DNA of 64,000 nt from Mansonella perstans (GCA_037074765.1 JBAMDO010000037.1:186001-250000), one strand, 5' to 3'. Positions 36,258-50,100 are shown, counted from the first letter of the stretch. The notes: generated by a model not told the origin, from the sequence alone. Numbers and translations: made by a program.

Positions 36258-39200
36258 TTATTCGGCGCCATTTTTCAGCAGCCGAATATTGTGTCTGTCA
36301 AGCGCATGGCCAATAAGTGCTCCTCCACTTGCACAAACTTCATCACACATTGAACACTGCCACTTCATTTCCTCATTTTCCATTTCACCTTTAAAAACCT
36401 GATGTTTTATTAAATGAACATGAAGGGACTATGCTAGCAAATTACTAAAGAAATACTCTACCACCTATGATTCAATTTACCATTAATTTTAAGCACGTAT
36501 CCCACCTCTCAAAAAACTCACAAAAAAGAAAGCAAACTATAAAAATCTATAAAGAAAACAAACCGTCGATGGGATTTACGGGACATGCAGATTTACGATG
36601 TTCTCTAAAGTCTTCAAAATCACTGGTTACAAAACGACATCCACCACATATTAATGTATCAGGCATACCTGCAGATGTACAGTATAAAACCAAAATGCTG
36701 AGTGTTTCTTTCCAGCAAATTTCATACCGACTAAAGCAGCAGGTACTAGAATCATAATATTGCAAGTTCCAATTAATAAAAAATCTAAGAGTATTCGCTG
36801 CAATTTCAGGACTGCAACAAGGTTACGCTACACTAGTGAGCCTTAACTCTTCCCCAAAAGCCTGACTTTCTTTTGGTTTTTTTACTTTGGCACCAATGTT
36901 ATTATTATATTTACCGGTTTCATATAAATTCCGACTTTCCGTGCTATCTGATGCTGCAGTTTGCCGATTCCGACTGTTCTGAGCTGCGGCCTTCCCATAG
37001 TCATCAAGACGCTCCTTTTTTGCATTTGCACTGCTACCGGAAAAGTTTTCAGCGCCACGTTTCACCCTGAAGATCTATTATAAGTAATCAGTCCAACAAA
37101 ATTAAAAAAAAAAAAAAAAATCAAGCTTACCTTCAGAATTCTTTCAAAGAGAATTTTGCACGATTTCATTGAAATTTCGAAATGAATTTGCAAAAACAAG
37201 AATTTCTGTGACCAAATGAACATGACTTCAGAAAGGACTATGTCTAGCAAATTACCATTAATTTTTGAAGCTTCACGCTTCTCAGTGAAAATAAAACTTG
37301 CGAGCAAAGACTTACTTTAACGGAACCACAAATTTTCACAAAAAATCTTAAACAGAAAACAATAGAAAATCCGATTTCAAACCGTCCTCTCGGTTTACAG
37401 TAAAAATATTAAATTCACATTAAATAGAACTGAAGATAACGCCCTGCAAAAAGTCAAAAACAAGAAAAGCCTAAAATGCATGGACAAATGCCGCTCTATT
37501 CGCTCGACAAAAAAAATTTTTGGAAAAAATACCCGTTAGAGGTTGAAACAGTCGATGTAACGTTGTGCGATTTCATTCCAGCAATGGCGAGCTTCACATC
37601 TATGAAAAATTATAAAAAACATGAAAAAAAAACAAAAAAATCTCCCAGTACGATGTAACCTACGTAGAAAAGTCGACAAAAACACGGCCAATAAAAAAAA
37701 CTCGATGAACAGAAGCGGCTGAAGTTTTCTTTGACAAAAAAATTGAGACAAACTAAAAAAAAGCTCCGTGAAAAAGTCCTATCTGCGGAAAATTTAACAA
37801 ATCACTTTCTCAAAGTCGCAAATTTCTATAACCAGGAATACGTGGTTACAGATAAATAATCTAAAAGCAAGCAATATGATTCGAAAGGCACACGCCGCGT
37901 AGTATGATTACAGTATGAAACAGAAAATCTAATTTCATCGGCTTACCAAGAATGGAACCATTCCAACTGTATCCATTAAGAGCGCTTACTGCAAGATCCG
38001 CTTCTGTTGATGTACCATACTGTATGAAAGCATATCCCTTAAAAACCGTGACACCCAAAAGAGTCCCATAAGCACTAAAGAGTCGGATGATGTCGTCTCG
38101 AGTAATAACATTTGTGTTCATATTACCAACAAACACACGAGCCCTGAACAGTGATTATTTGAGCACAATTCCCAAATATATTCGGATATTCCATACCAAA
38201 CATATATGGATTGTTAGCAAGATCATACGTCATACAAGATCATACTCCAGCATGCCATATGTGTGCTTCGTGAAGCAAATGACTTTTTTAAAGATAATGT
38301 TGTAATCACCTATGATTAGACAGTTCTGAATGTCAACTGATAAAATTTTTAAAAAACAAACAGAATTAAATGAAAGAAGAAAAAACTAATGATGCAGTGA
38401 AATAAAGAAAACAACTTCCTGCCAATAAAACAAATGCTATTCAATGTATTCTAAAGAACTTCCTCCTTATGCTGATCCAATAACGATCTATATCTGAGCA
38501 GAAAAATATTCCATAGCAGTGCAAATAGTTGAAAGCAAACTTTACTTCTTGTCATTTTGTTTCTTCGCATAAAACTACAGATTATATTATCGATATCAAC
38601 TATATCACCCTCGCTTATTTGCACTAAGGCCAGAGGTATGATTTACTTTCTAAAAGCAGAGAGACAGCAGATTAAAATCGCTTGCTTGCATCGTAAGCTA
38701 AGATTTTTAAAAATGAGAAAACGACTGAAGAAAGCCTCAAGACGGTTGCGCATATACCAAATGAAATGAAAGAAACTCAACTATGGCTAACAGCTTTAAA
38801 ATTATCTTCTTTAAAAACACCATTTTATTTTTTAAAACTTCATATCTCCCATTAAATGCAGATTATTTCTCAGTTATAGAACTCGGACTATTAAAACTCG
38901 GACTATCACTATGCTAGAAGATGCTAGAAGCTACCATGTCTTTAAAGCTCGCTTAATGAATTTAACTACATTCTTCCTTCTGAACTAAAACAAATAAAGG
39001 ATCAATCAGTAACTAAAAGATCAAAACTAAAAATTACAAAAGTTCACATAATATAGGCTTCTGGACTGGTAAGGAATAAGAACTTTCTAACACAAGTTGA
39101 ATTCGATGAGCGCATCCATAGATAAAAAAAGTTTACAAGCGATAAGCATCCTTGCATGACTTTTCGTATAACATCCAGAACTTTTATGAAAAAACTCGAA

Positions 39201-40060
39201 CGCTTCGACGCAGACATAGCTATGTGGTCGCTTCAATTTGGAATAGGCGATTGTTTCATTGGGAAGCAATAAGCTGATAAAATATATAAATGATAATTAC
39301 CTAACAAGATGGGGCTCCTTCGAGCTAGTATCGAAACTAACATCTCGCGCCTTTAAGGTTGGGCTACCACCAAAAACGCCTGCTGGAGGTCTGAAAAGGT
39401 GGAAGAATAAGAAGTTGAAAAGACAAAACGTAAGAAAGTTCAAAAAAAGAAAAAAAAAAAAAATCAATGACAAGATTAAAATATTGAAATGAAGAATGAG
39501 AAAAATCCATTATGTCAAAAGCTTGCTAAAATTTTGCTTTATGCTCAATTTCAGATTCTTAGCTGCTTTTTATTTTTTGTTCTCATCATCAATATCGAGC
39601 CATCGCGCGACGGCTAACAACGCAAGGTCACATCTGTATGGGGATAATTCAAGCGATCTCCGTAAAAAGCTCTGGTAAATTTCAAGATGTATGCTTTAAA
39701 CAGCTTCTGAAAGTTTGTAGAATAATTAAAATAAATAACGTTACACTCACACACCGCTAACCAATGGGTAAGCTCCTGATGTGGCTTCTCCAAATCCATA
39801 GCCTGTAAAAAGTAAGTGGTATCATTATTCTGAAATTTTATAAGTACTTTCAACAGTACATTTCAAGATGTCAAAAATAAAAAAGAGGTCATGATAGACA
39901 TACTAAAAACCATCCATCCAAATACTGTTTGACTTAACCTTCCTAAACTTGTTCCTGTTCTAATAAGCAAAAAACAAAAAAGCAGAAATGGAATCAATTA
40001 TTCTCACTCACGTGTAACTGGCGGAAGAGTACCTCGCAATGAACGACTCGATGAGAACAT
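36258..40060 (-). CDS. hnRNP C/RALY-like RRM protein with C-terminal zinc fingers
   Basis: Supported exons are 40012-40060 (ATG at 40060, MFSSSRSLRGTLPPVT), 39751-39802 (YGFGEATSGAYPLVSG), 37947-38143, 36915-37066, 36580-36668 and 36258-36371 (TAA). The 38143 exon carries an RRM: RNP2 VFVGNMNT, RNP1-like KGYAFIQY, and ADLAVSALNG. This is closest to hnRNP C/RALY, as is the next segment VKRGAENFSGSSA. Two zinc-finger motifs follow: LICGGCRFVTSDFEDFREHR with Cys after KSA (C2HC), and WQCSMCDEVCASGG with HALDRH (C2H2). The exon joining 37947 (phase 1) to 37066 (phase 2), expected to finish the RRM, was not found in 37080-37940. The last junction also has an alternative (36597 donor with 36388 acceptor). 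Likely role is nuclear RNA binding; the zinc-finger addition is unusual for hnRNP C. Whether it is one gene or two is not proven. Confidence 0.72.
37476..37860 (+). pseudogene. Broken lysine-rich ORF fragments inside an intron
   Basis: On the plus strand, antisense to the RRM gene, a 60-codon frame (starts MHGQMPLYSLDKKNFWKKYP) is followed after stops by a coiled-coil-like piece, KKLRQTKKKLREKVLSAENL. The pattern recalls the region after the THAP finger in P-element-like transposases, but this is only a resemblance. Most likely a decayed insertion; it may have displaced or obscured the missing RRM exon. Confidence 0.25.
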
Positions 40061-41527
40061 AATAATAGAGAGAGAGGGATAAGGATAACCAGAAGATGCA
40101 GGGAAATTTTTAAAGAAATGCTGCTCCAATCGAAATGAAAAATGAAAATCAAATTGACAACGAATATATAATATTAAATTCCTTGTTCGAATAACAAGCA
40201 ACCAACCCGTTTTATACGCTAGCCTGTAAAAGTCGACCAATTGATGGACATCATATATTGAAGCTATCGTTGCGGCGCACATTTCTTATATCTAACAATT
40301 GAGCAAGACGAAGACGTGACAACTGCACAAGAAGCGATCTTTTCTGACCAATTTATTAGGGTGGGACCTATATAATTTCTTGCTCACCTGTACTTTGCTC
40401 TCTTATAGTATTTATAGATCGTTGTTTCTTTTTGCAGGTAAAATAGCTAAAACATATATATTCTTTTGTGTGTATTGAAAAAAGATTTACGCTTCTTCAA
40501 ATATCCCTTTTTGCCTTTTTATAGCATTCATTTATTCGCTTCATTTCTTATTTCTCATATCATTCAAATAATTTACAAGTTGATGATCCATAAAAAGGAC
40601 GATATGAGCAATGAAATGTAAGTGCAAGCAAGCATATTTAACTAGTGAAAACATATAACAAACATTTAAATCACAAGTTAATTTTTTCCACCGAACTATA
40701 GAAAATAAAAGCTATTAGAGAAATATTCAAAATTAAAAATGCATATTTTAATTTTGACGCTCAAAATGAAGCGTCTATACTTTACAAATCAAACGTGAGT
40801 GATAAACTTGCGTGATCTTCACGCATCGTTCTCTCCATTTTAACTCCAACGCAAAGCCTCAAGTATATCAGCGTCAACATTGACGGTCGCGAAATGAAAA
40901 CATCTGTCTATCTATCACCGAATTATTAGTAATTTCAGTAGTGTTTTTAATTGATCTATTATTAAATATTTGAGAACAGTGGTCAGCAATGGTCAGCAGT
41001 GGTCAATGGCGAGAATAATACAGTATGTTTAATATATCATTCTAAATATGTATTTATTATCACAAAGTTTTTGTCGAGAAAGCTGCAATGCATTATTTTA
41101 AAAGAATTTAGAGCATTAAAATCGAGTAAAAAATTTGAGTATCAGTGAATTTTAAAGAAATTGACGAGAGAATAATAATAGTAATAGCCATAGAAATTAA
41201 GATAAGGAATCATTTCATTGAACGAGAAAGAGGGCATTCTTTAAATTCAATGGCAAATTTAAACTAAAAATAATTTTCTCCTAAAATTAAAAAATCAAAA
41301 AATGATTCTATGCCATCTCTCAAATAAACTCATCATTATGGACAATAAGAAAAGAAAATAACAAAACTTGCAATTGATGATAAATTTGAAATAACCTAAT
41401 TTATTAGTATGTACTACTCATACAGTTTCCATCATTTACGATGTTTTTTTTTAGATATTAACATTCTAAGAATTACAGAAGAAAGTGCCTTTTATTATGA
41501 TAATAAAGTTGCGATTCAAAAGAATCA
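40061..41527. other. Upstream region of the RRM gene
   Basis: About 1.5 kb of AT-rich sequence between the RRM gene start and the right inverted-repeat arm. I see no gene. It includes a short tandem pair near 40978-41010 (cagtggtcagcaatggtcag). Confidence 0.5.
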
Positions 41528-42778
41528 GAAGCCAAACATCGATTCTGACTCATTGTTTGGTTTTCTATGATATGGAAAGGAGAATTCCTGAACAAAAGGA
41601 AAGTAACTGATTTGATGCTCGTTACAACTATATTCCACTTTTTTGTTCTTCAAAGTTTGTAAAAGATTAATCAAATTTTCTAAGAGATATTTCGATCCAC
41701 CACTTGCGAACTTATCCCATTTTCCATTCATTTATCGTTCACTTTTTTATTTTTCCCGTTGTTTATACAATTCATTTTAATTGATTGTTGGATAATCCGT
41801 AATTTAATGTTTGTTTTCAAATTTCTGTTGATAAAATGTTTCAGTTTTATTGCACATTGTTTATCTGCTTCATTAACTTATTAGACTGATAAAAAAAGTT
41901 TTCCAGCATTGTGCATGCACAACTTAAATACGACGCAATTTTCAGTCTTTTCCCGCAAAAGAGCTCTTTAGTCATTAAGTCATTAATTTTTCCTAATCTC
42001 AAAGTTGTGCTAACTTTTCTTTCCTACCGTACTAATCATTCTTTGCTTGTTTCTGTGTAATTCGTTAAAGGTAAAAGCAGGAAAGGTTTATTAGAAATTC
42101 ACTACTAAAAGAATACTAGTGGGACGTTAAAGGCTCAAAGAAAGAGTTTAATTTATTTGAAATGAAAAAAATCTGTGAATAGTAGTGGGTATGGCAATGT
42201 ACGTGGCGTCAGGATATCACAACAAGTGCTACATAATAATAAGGATAAAAATATAAGGAGAATGATGCAAAGATAGGATGAAAGTGAATTACTTATTGAA
42301 ACAGCGTAGAAAGACTCGTCAAAATGTTTGTTGAAGTTATGGTCCAAATGGTTCTTTAAGCGAACACAAAGCAAATGAAATTAAACTGGCCAAAACTAAC
42401 ACCTCAAAAGTTATAATTTTTAAGAAATTAAACCCGTTTCAAAAGGAAATGAAAAGGATTATTAAAATAGGAAAGAAGATTAAATAAATCCATTCAGAAT
42501 GTTTTATACGAATCGCTTCCAAACATTAGATGAAAACCTAACCCAAAAATTGTCATATTAGCAGTAAAAAGACGAGTATAAAGTAAAAAGTTTGAAGTGT
42601 ACCAACGCTGTGTTTCGTCTTCCAAATAAAAGGCAATCACGATTCAGGGATTTAAAATTCTTCTCGATAACTATAGAGCAATAGGTACAGCAAGGATAGG
42701 ATGTCTTTCAGCACCTCAAAATATCTCGGAAAAAGCAAATAGATAGCAGTAACCAAAAATGAATGAACAAATGATTGA
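41528..42778 (-). repeat. Right arm of the 1.24-kb inverted repeat
   Basis: Reverse complement of 34819-36058. It contains the truncated 68-codon copy of the orphan ORF (41525-41731, -) and an identical 73-codon shadow frame (42153-42374) shared with the left arm (35223-35444). Identity of a frame that shows no domain suggests a recent duplication rather than selection. Confidence 0.95.
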
Positions 42779-43170
42779 ACTGATGCAATGGAACAGTTCA
42801 AACAATTACAATTCAAAAACTTATCGAAGGTTTTGAAGAAATGAAAAACCCACAAAACTCGCATTCACAAAACTCGTAAATCAATGCTCAAACTTCAGTT
42901 TAGGTCAAAGCCCTTGAGCTATTCAAAGATAAAAATGATTTCAATACCTAAAATTGATACCCTCAGATTATAAAACAACAAACTAGATTTACGATGGACA
43001 ACAGAAAATTGTAAACTTAAATCTGATTACACAAAGGATACAACACATGACTAGGCTTTAAAATGCTAACTGACAAAAAACCCTACCAATTGTAAATCCT
43101 GTAAAATAAAATATTTTCAAAGTTAACAAAAAATTTGGAAACTTCATAAATCTAGATTTGAAACGAATAT
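42779..43170. other. Intergenic, cdc27 3' region
   Basis: About 390 bases between the right inverted-repeat arm and the cdc27 stop. No gene seen; holds the cdc27 3' untranslated region. Confidence 0.5.
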
Positions 43171-46100
43171 TCATTCAGGTGGAGGAGAGGAAGGTTCGTC
43201 ATCATAGGGAGCATCGGTAAAGTTATTGCGACTTTGTTCTCCACGGGGATCCATTTCCGCCGCCAAACTAAAATTTAACAATGCAAGGTGTGTGTCACCA
43301 AGTTTCTTATGTACGCGGCCCAAGAGGAAATATACCTAAAAATAATTATGATTGATCAAGCTTGAATTCATAAACCCAAGCATCATAGTACTAATAGTTT
43401 TAATAATAAATATGGAACCCCCTCCTCTTCTTAAGACGTGGTTTCTTGTTCAATTTCATTGTCATTAGAGTAAACAATGGGGATCAAACTGAATTAAACT
43501 AAGATTGAAAATTCCCATCTCACTGCCAATAGCACCGACGATGCATTTATACCTCTAAGATATGCTTTTTTCAGAACGATAGAAAAGTTGAAAGCGAAAA
43601 AGCAAAGTGAAAGCCAAATAGCATAAATTATCTGCTTGATGTAAATATGAAGAGAAATTCTGAAAGAAAATGACAAACCTGTGCTTCGTCATGAGCAATA
43701 AGTTTAAGATCATTTAACTCATCGAGACATTGAGCATAGTCATGCATTTCATATAGCAAACGAGCACGATAGAATCTGCAAGCAGCGTTATCTGGTGAAA
43801 TCTTCAGGGCGTTTTGTAATAGTTCCATTGCCTGTAACACTCATTTTACATCACTTTATATATCCAAATGATAATATTACAACACTACTATGAATTAAAC
43901 AGAGCTACATGGTTGTCATATTGTTCTGCTTCGTCAACTGTTCTTACTCTCCATTAAAGTCTCGTAATTCCAAAAAGTTCCCATCTCATTGCTTTACATA
44001 TTTTAAACTCGATAAATTCGCAAGGAAAAATAATTCAAACAATTGAACTATATTTAGTAAAGTGTTCTCCCCAGCAAAATATTTTACCGTTTCATTATTG
44101 TGTAGTGCTTGTTCAACAACTGATAATTGACACAGTAACACTGAATTAAACGGATTGATTGCTACAGCTCGACTTAAATGAACGCGAGCAAGATTCACTT
44201 GTTCTTTCTTGAAATGTAATAAACCCAACCCGAACCAGGCACGGTAATCAGTCGGACAAAGCAAAAGTGCGCGCCTGTAAAACTGTGATTACTTAAACTT
44301 TTATTATTACATAACAGTAATAACAATAAAATTTATGCCTACCACATCGACAGTTAAGTCGAGATATCAAGAGCAGCACATAAAAAAAGGACAGAAAAAA
44401 TTAGATTTCCATCTCAAAATTGTTGCAAACATTTTTTAATTTAGTTGGTCATCAAAAAGCATTGCTTGATGAATGTAGCAAACCTAACCAGAAATGAAAC
44501 ATCGATCCCATGTTATATAATATTTCTGTGCTTTTAATATTACTTGATAACTCAAATTCAGACAACCTATCATGTAAGCTTTATTATTAGTTTTGAAAGA
44601 ATACCAAAATTCAGAAAAATCTTACCTAAAGGCCGCTGCAGCCTTGCTCTGATGATCCGAATCCAGCAGTTCATGTCCTAACAACGTATAAGCATATGGG
44701 AAACGTGTATTAATAGTGACAGCACGTTCGAAACATTCAATGGCTGTATCATGTTGTTTTTGTACGCTGAAGCAATTACCGGCTACACACCAACCTTCGG
44801 GACAAAAACGACATTCCTCTGTTATTTGCATAGCTAGCACCGACAGTCGACGGACATCTTGCGCATGCCATAATGCTGTTGAAAGAACCTGCAAGCAAAT
44901 AACTGACACCTAGTAGACATCTGTTGCTTATGTTATATCATTATTCTCAATGTTCAACTGAATTAAACTAGAAAAATTAAAAATGAAATAAATTAAGCAA
45001 CTGATTGTCATGAAATTCAACATACATTTACCATGGCAAAATGGAGACATTAACAATCAAATAGACTGAATACATGAAAACTCTTCAAAGATTAAGAAAC
45101 GATTCCTGATATTGCTCAGTGAGGATTAAACTCCTAGAGAGGAAAACTAAATTAAGTACTCAAAAGCTGACATCATCTTTTTATGAAGCAAATGCTCAAC
45201 AGTACACGTTGTCATGGAATCTGGTGCACAGTCGTGCACGTCTGCCATGCAGTCGTAAAAACTACATAAAAAAAATCCAGATTAAAAATGTGAATTGTAT
45301 GCAAAACGTAACAAACCTCCATTCCTGCAACGCGATGTGGAAATTCTCTATGAAGTTCCTCCAGGATTTCTGTTGCCTTTGTGTACTCAAGCTTTTCCAG
45401 ATAAGCTCGAGCCAGTAATTCTCTGGCGTAAGCAAATTTTTTACACTTTTCAGGCATCATGTTATAGCGACCAATCACTGAGTTTGATTGATATGCTGCC
45501 ACAGCACATTGAAGTGTAGCTAACCAACTAACGTGTTCTATCACTGTTGCTACAAACACGGACCATATAGAATTGCATGCTTTCTACTAGAACCATGAAA
45601 CCTATGAAAAATTGCACAAGAAATGCATTATGCGCCTCTCTGCAATGTAAGAAGTACAAACATAAGTAGCAATTCATACCTTCATAGAAAGCGAACAGTT
45701 TAAAATCACCTATTCAACTTCATACATCTTTCTGTAATTTTATTCATTCACCCTTTTTAAAATTTTCAAATACTCTTCCTCAATTTATTCTTTCAGAAAA
45801 AACTTACTGAAAAGACTAGACCATTCAGCAATGCAGTGTTGAAGACGATGAAGTGATGGCGGCCTCGAAGCGAAACTTTGTAAACGTTTTATTATCAGCG
45901 TAGATGTCTCCAAAGGAAATTTCTCCCTACTACGATGTCTGGATGGTTGAGGTGAACAAGATGATGTCAATGATACACTTGATGATGAACGCGAGAAAAC
46001 AACCGAAATACCCAATGATTCTGACTACAAGAATACGCTTGCTATTCTGTCACAAACGATTAGCATGAAACCATTATTACATCGCACTTGTTATTCATTC

Positions 46101-49100
46101 AGTTGAATGAGCTCATTTATATGAAGCATGATATGATCAATTAATCTAACTGATAAATAAATGCATTGCAATAAACATCCGTTTTACTTTATAATTGTCA
46201 CTTGGAAGCTATCGTTTTATCACTATAAATGATTTATAGAAATATCACTCCTTCGTAATACAAGAACTACTGCTCAGATTTAAGTTGTCTGATTAATTTA
46301 AAAAACGAGGACAAAGAAATGTTTAGAATTAAAGAAAAGGAAAGGATCGAAAACACAAAACAGAAAATAAAGGTGGAGATTAAAAATGAGCTACCTGGAT
46401 ATAGTACTCACTCCCCATTAATCAGTAGCTTTTGACAAGCAGCGTCGATACTATTTTTTTTGATGTACTCGCAAAATGCAATGCAAAAAAGTGAAAAAAG
46501 TGCCAACCTCTTGTTTAAACTGTACAGTATTTTCATCGTAAGAAGAAAGTGGAATAACAGAAGGATGAGAGCCTGAACGGGTACGACTTAATGAGCTTTT
46601 TTGCTCCTGTTGAGCAGATTCATCTTGCAACTTAGGTGCTAAGCCTGGAAGGTCATCATTGGACTCTATTAATTTGTGAATTGAAGACATTGATGGTGGT
46701 GGTTTCGACAACTCCATTTCGTTAATGCGATTCATTGAGCTGAAAATTAACAGTATGAAGTTACGTCACATAGTCACACTGTATATAAATAAATGTGAGG
46801 AATAACTGAATGTGGAGGCAATATTTTTACTAAAAGTTGAGGTAATATTTCTAGCAAAGATTAAAACCGAGTAAGAGTATTTTTGTTAGGAATATTTTTT
46901 AAAAATCTTTTTACCGTAACTGTTTGTCTTGCAAACTGCGTGGTGTTCGACTCGCAGAGAGCCCTGAAACACGAGAACGTGTAGAAGTTCTCAAATCCCT
47001 CACAACGGTTTGATTTTCACTATCCAGCGAGACTCCACATGGACGCATGCTGCGCCGTGTTTCCATGCCTTCCTCCAATCGTCTTCTGACTCCTAGTTCG
47101 GTACTTTGCTTAGGTGTTATGCCCTGAAAAATAAGAATTTCAACTTAATTCAGAAAAAATAATGATTACGCATGATTCGAATTCTTCAATAAAAATTTAC
47201 CGTTTTACTTTTTTTCGGTGCAAAACATGTTACTTTTTGCTCAATTTCTTTACTACCACTTGGCGTTCTTTTCTCCGCATTTTTTGTCAATCTCTCAGTG
47301 CTCCTCGTTGCTACACCCGTACTATAAGTTTATAATCAATATTGTGACTCATAAATTTCTAAAAGATGATGAGTTCTGAAATACACACTAAGAGTGGTAT
47401 CATAAATGAATGATAATTTCTGTTCCTCAACAATTTGTGAATTATTATTAAAATATGTATTAAATCATACTTGAACTTACTTAAGTTGCAATTCAAGAAT
47501 TAAAGAAAAGTATGCACTTCTGAGCTCCGGAAAGAAGCAATTTTAGTAAAATCACATAAATTAAGCAAATTTAGCAGATAAATTCACATAACATTTTAAA
47601 CATTTTTAGGATAGAATTTACAAGCCTTTCGATTATATTTAGTTTCTAGATTCTTTTTTTATTGGGAAAAAGAATCATCAACAAAATACTGCTCAAATAT
47701 AGCAAGTACTACTTATTACTTAACTTTAAAACTTACCTTTTAGAAGTTTTTGGTTTGTTTGCCGCATGTACTTGATTTACACATGTCAACAAACTTTTGT
47801 AAATGTCTTCTGGATTCCCGACGCCCAAATTACACAGTGTTTTTAAACTCGTCCACGAAAATACATTTTGCTTTAGAGCCAATTTACCTTCTTCAGCTGC
47901 TTCATCAGATCGACCAGTTTCTCTGAAACAAACAACTTTGTGTAATTTATTCAATATTGTCCAAAGAGCTGTGATACAAAAAGTTTCCTATTTCTGCCTC
48001 ATTATTTTCATAAAAAATATTTGCAACCGACACGAAAACTCTGCTGAGCAGACTGTGAGCAAATGATTCCACGGAAGTATTGGTGAAACAGTCATCTAAT
48101 TTGGGTTGATCATATGCACGTAAAGCCATTTCTGCTTCTTGATATCTGAAGTAGCACTCATATTTCGAAGCAGCCGTAAAACAAAAATTCATGTGCAAAC
48201 AGTTTTGCATCCAAGGCACATGGATAAACATTCTGAACACCTAAACTATATTCTTAGCCACAAAGCAAAAAACACTGGCTATAGAAAAAATTTACCAAGT
48301 AAAAGTTAGCTAATCATCACATAATATTCATTTAGAACATTTTAACAATCTAAAAAGAATTTTGTTAGAGATATAGCTACAACTTTTATAAACATGCTCC
48401 TCAAATACATTAAATTACTAAATTAGATTTCTAATGTACATCGTGAATCTCCTACACGTTTTGCTGCATTTTAAACTGCATATACCACCGTTCTATACCA
48501 GAGTTTAAAACTCTCCAACTGATGTTAAATAGGAAGAAGTCTTCCAAAAATTTGAAAGAAACCCACTTGCTTAATTTATTCTTATCGACCATATGAAATA
48601 TGAAAATCTCAATTACTTGATTCACAAAAATATTTTCTAGGCTGACATTTGAGAAAAATAATGAATGTTATAAAGAATTTGATGAAAAAAAAGAGCTAAG
48701 TCCATACTTTTCGAGATGATAACAGCAGTGCGCAAACAGATAACGAATTTCTGGAGATGTAAGCAATTTGAGTTTCAATAAATTATATGCTATCTCCAAA
48801 CGTTCAGCTCGAGTCAAACAATATGCGTATAAATACAGTGAATCATTAGTATTCACTAAAAGATTAAGATATTAATTATCTGATTCCTATAAGTTCCTTT
48901 TTTTGCTAATGGCTCTTTTATACAATATGTATTTAAGCGCAAGGCAAATATTTTTTAAAACTTTCAAAATTTGTCCAAAAATTTCACAAGTCCTACAAGC
49001 ACTGCAGTTTTTCTCGAAAAACTATTCTTGAGCAGTTTAGAAAGAAGGCAACCTGTTTCATGATACAATTCGGCTAGCATTACCGCATCATCGTATTCAA

Positions 49101-49404
49101 AGTATTGAAGCGAGCAATGTACAATATTCTAAAAAGAAAATTTATTTAGAAACTAAACTATAGAGTGCTAAACTTTAGCAATTCAAGCTTAATTACCGAT
49201 AGTATCATTAATCGCAATTTTAGAAACATGTATGTAACAAGACTTAAGAAAGAGAATTACAACAGAATGTAATGCTTAAATAAATAAACAAGAAATGAAA
49301 GCAGCAATTGAAGAATCAACCTCAATTTCTTCACTGCGTGTAGAATCCACATCAGGATTCGAATTAGGAGGTGTAGGAGGTGTAGGAGGTGTAACTCTAC
49401 GCAT
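43171..49404 (-). CDS. cdc27: CDC27/APC3, TPR subunit of the anaphase-promoting complex
   Basis: Fourteen exons: 49321-49404 (ATG at 49404), 49053-49128, 48708-48855, 48032-48145, 47737-47922, 47201-47321, 46915-47123, 46508-46739, 45808-46024, 45317-45549, 44626-44888, 44088-44274, 43679-43831 and 43171-43335 (TGA). They total 2388 bp, giving 795 aa (human 824), fully in phase. The N-terminal dimerisation TPRs read YLYAYCLTRAERLEIAYNLL and IRYLFAHCCYHLEKY. A long Ser/Thr/Arg-rich linker follows, then the C-terminal TPR superhelix: GWCVAGNCFSVQKQHDTAIE, YAYTLLGHE, AWFGLGLLHFKKEQ, FYRARLLYEMHDYAQ and YFLLGRVHKKLGDTHLAL. It ends in an acidic-Pro tail. CDC27 binds the IR tails of Cdc20/Cdh1 and APC10 in the ubiquitin ligase that drives mitotic exit. 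The C. elegans counterpart is mat-1. A TPP triplet repeat near the N-terminus is encoded by three 9-nt repeats. Confidence 0.95.
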
Positions 49405-50100
49405 ATTGGTATAGAAGCACCGACAATCATACAGCAGTTACTAGATGCAATTTCAATATTCTTCCTGCAACAAATTCATTTTAAGATTTGATTGATTATT
49501 AAAATCAAATTCATTCAACAAGACGACTTTTACTCTGACTAAGTGGTCAATCAATAAGGACTTATAAATCAATGACATATTTATTAATACTATCTAACAA
49601 AAACAGGAAAGTTTTGTTGTCTTAATATGACTTATAATTTAATGTGAATAATAAATAAACTCAAGTATGAAATCTGTGATCGATCCAAAGTTTGAGATAA
49701 ATTTTATCTGAAAAATGAAAAAAAAAAATAACAAATGTGATAAATTGTGCATAAATGATGATAGTAAATGAAAAACAGTGAATAAAAAGTAAATATGATA
49801 CGTGACAAAAAGTTCAAAATAAATCATAGCTTAGTTAACAAATTTGATATTAGCAAATGTACACGTTTGCTTGACTTTATATCAATTAGGCATTGACCCA
49901 AAATTAGACGTGACTTTTTACTAACTAAGCTAATATCAGTAGCCTTTTTTATTACTTTATTGTTCTGAATATTCATTCAGATTCATACTGCTATCATAGT
50001 CTCATCTCTTCAGTCTTTTTTTAGTCTTATAATATCATCTGAAAATGAATATTTTCCTAGGAGAATAGGAATAATAAAAGCTAAAAAAAACTTACACAAT

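Noticed and set aside
37536..37751. 71-codon minus-strand hydrophobic Phe/Leu-rich frame.
   Set aside because: It is the reverse reading of A-rich, lysine-rich sequence on the plus strand, which produces artificial Phe runs.
34819..42778. A TIR DNA transposon about 8 kb long with the RRM gene as cargo.
   Set aside because: No transposase, no short terminal motif and no target-site duplication were visible; kept only as an inverted repeat.
49639..49827. Phe/Ile-rich minus-strand frame upstream of cdc27.
   Set aside because: Compositional artefact of AT-rich DNA with no conserved features.
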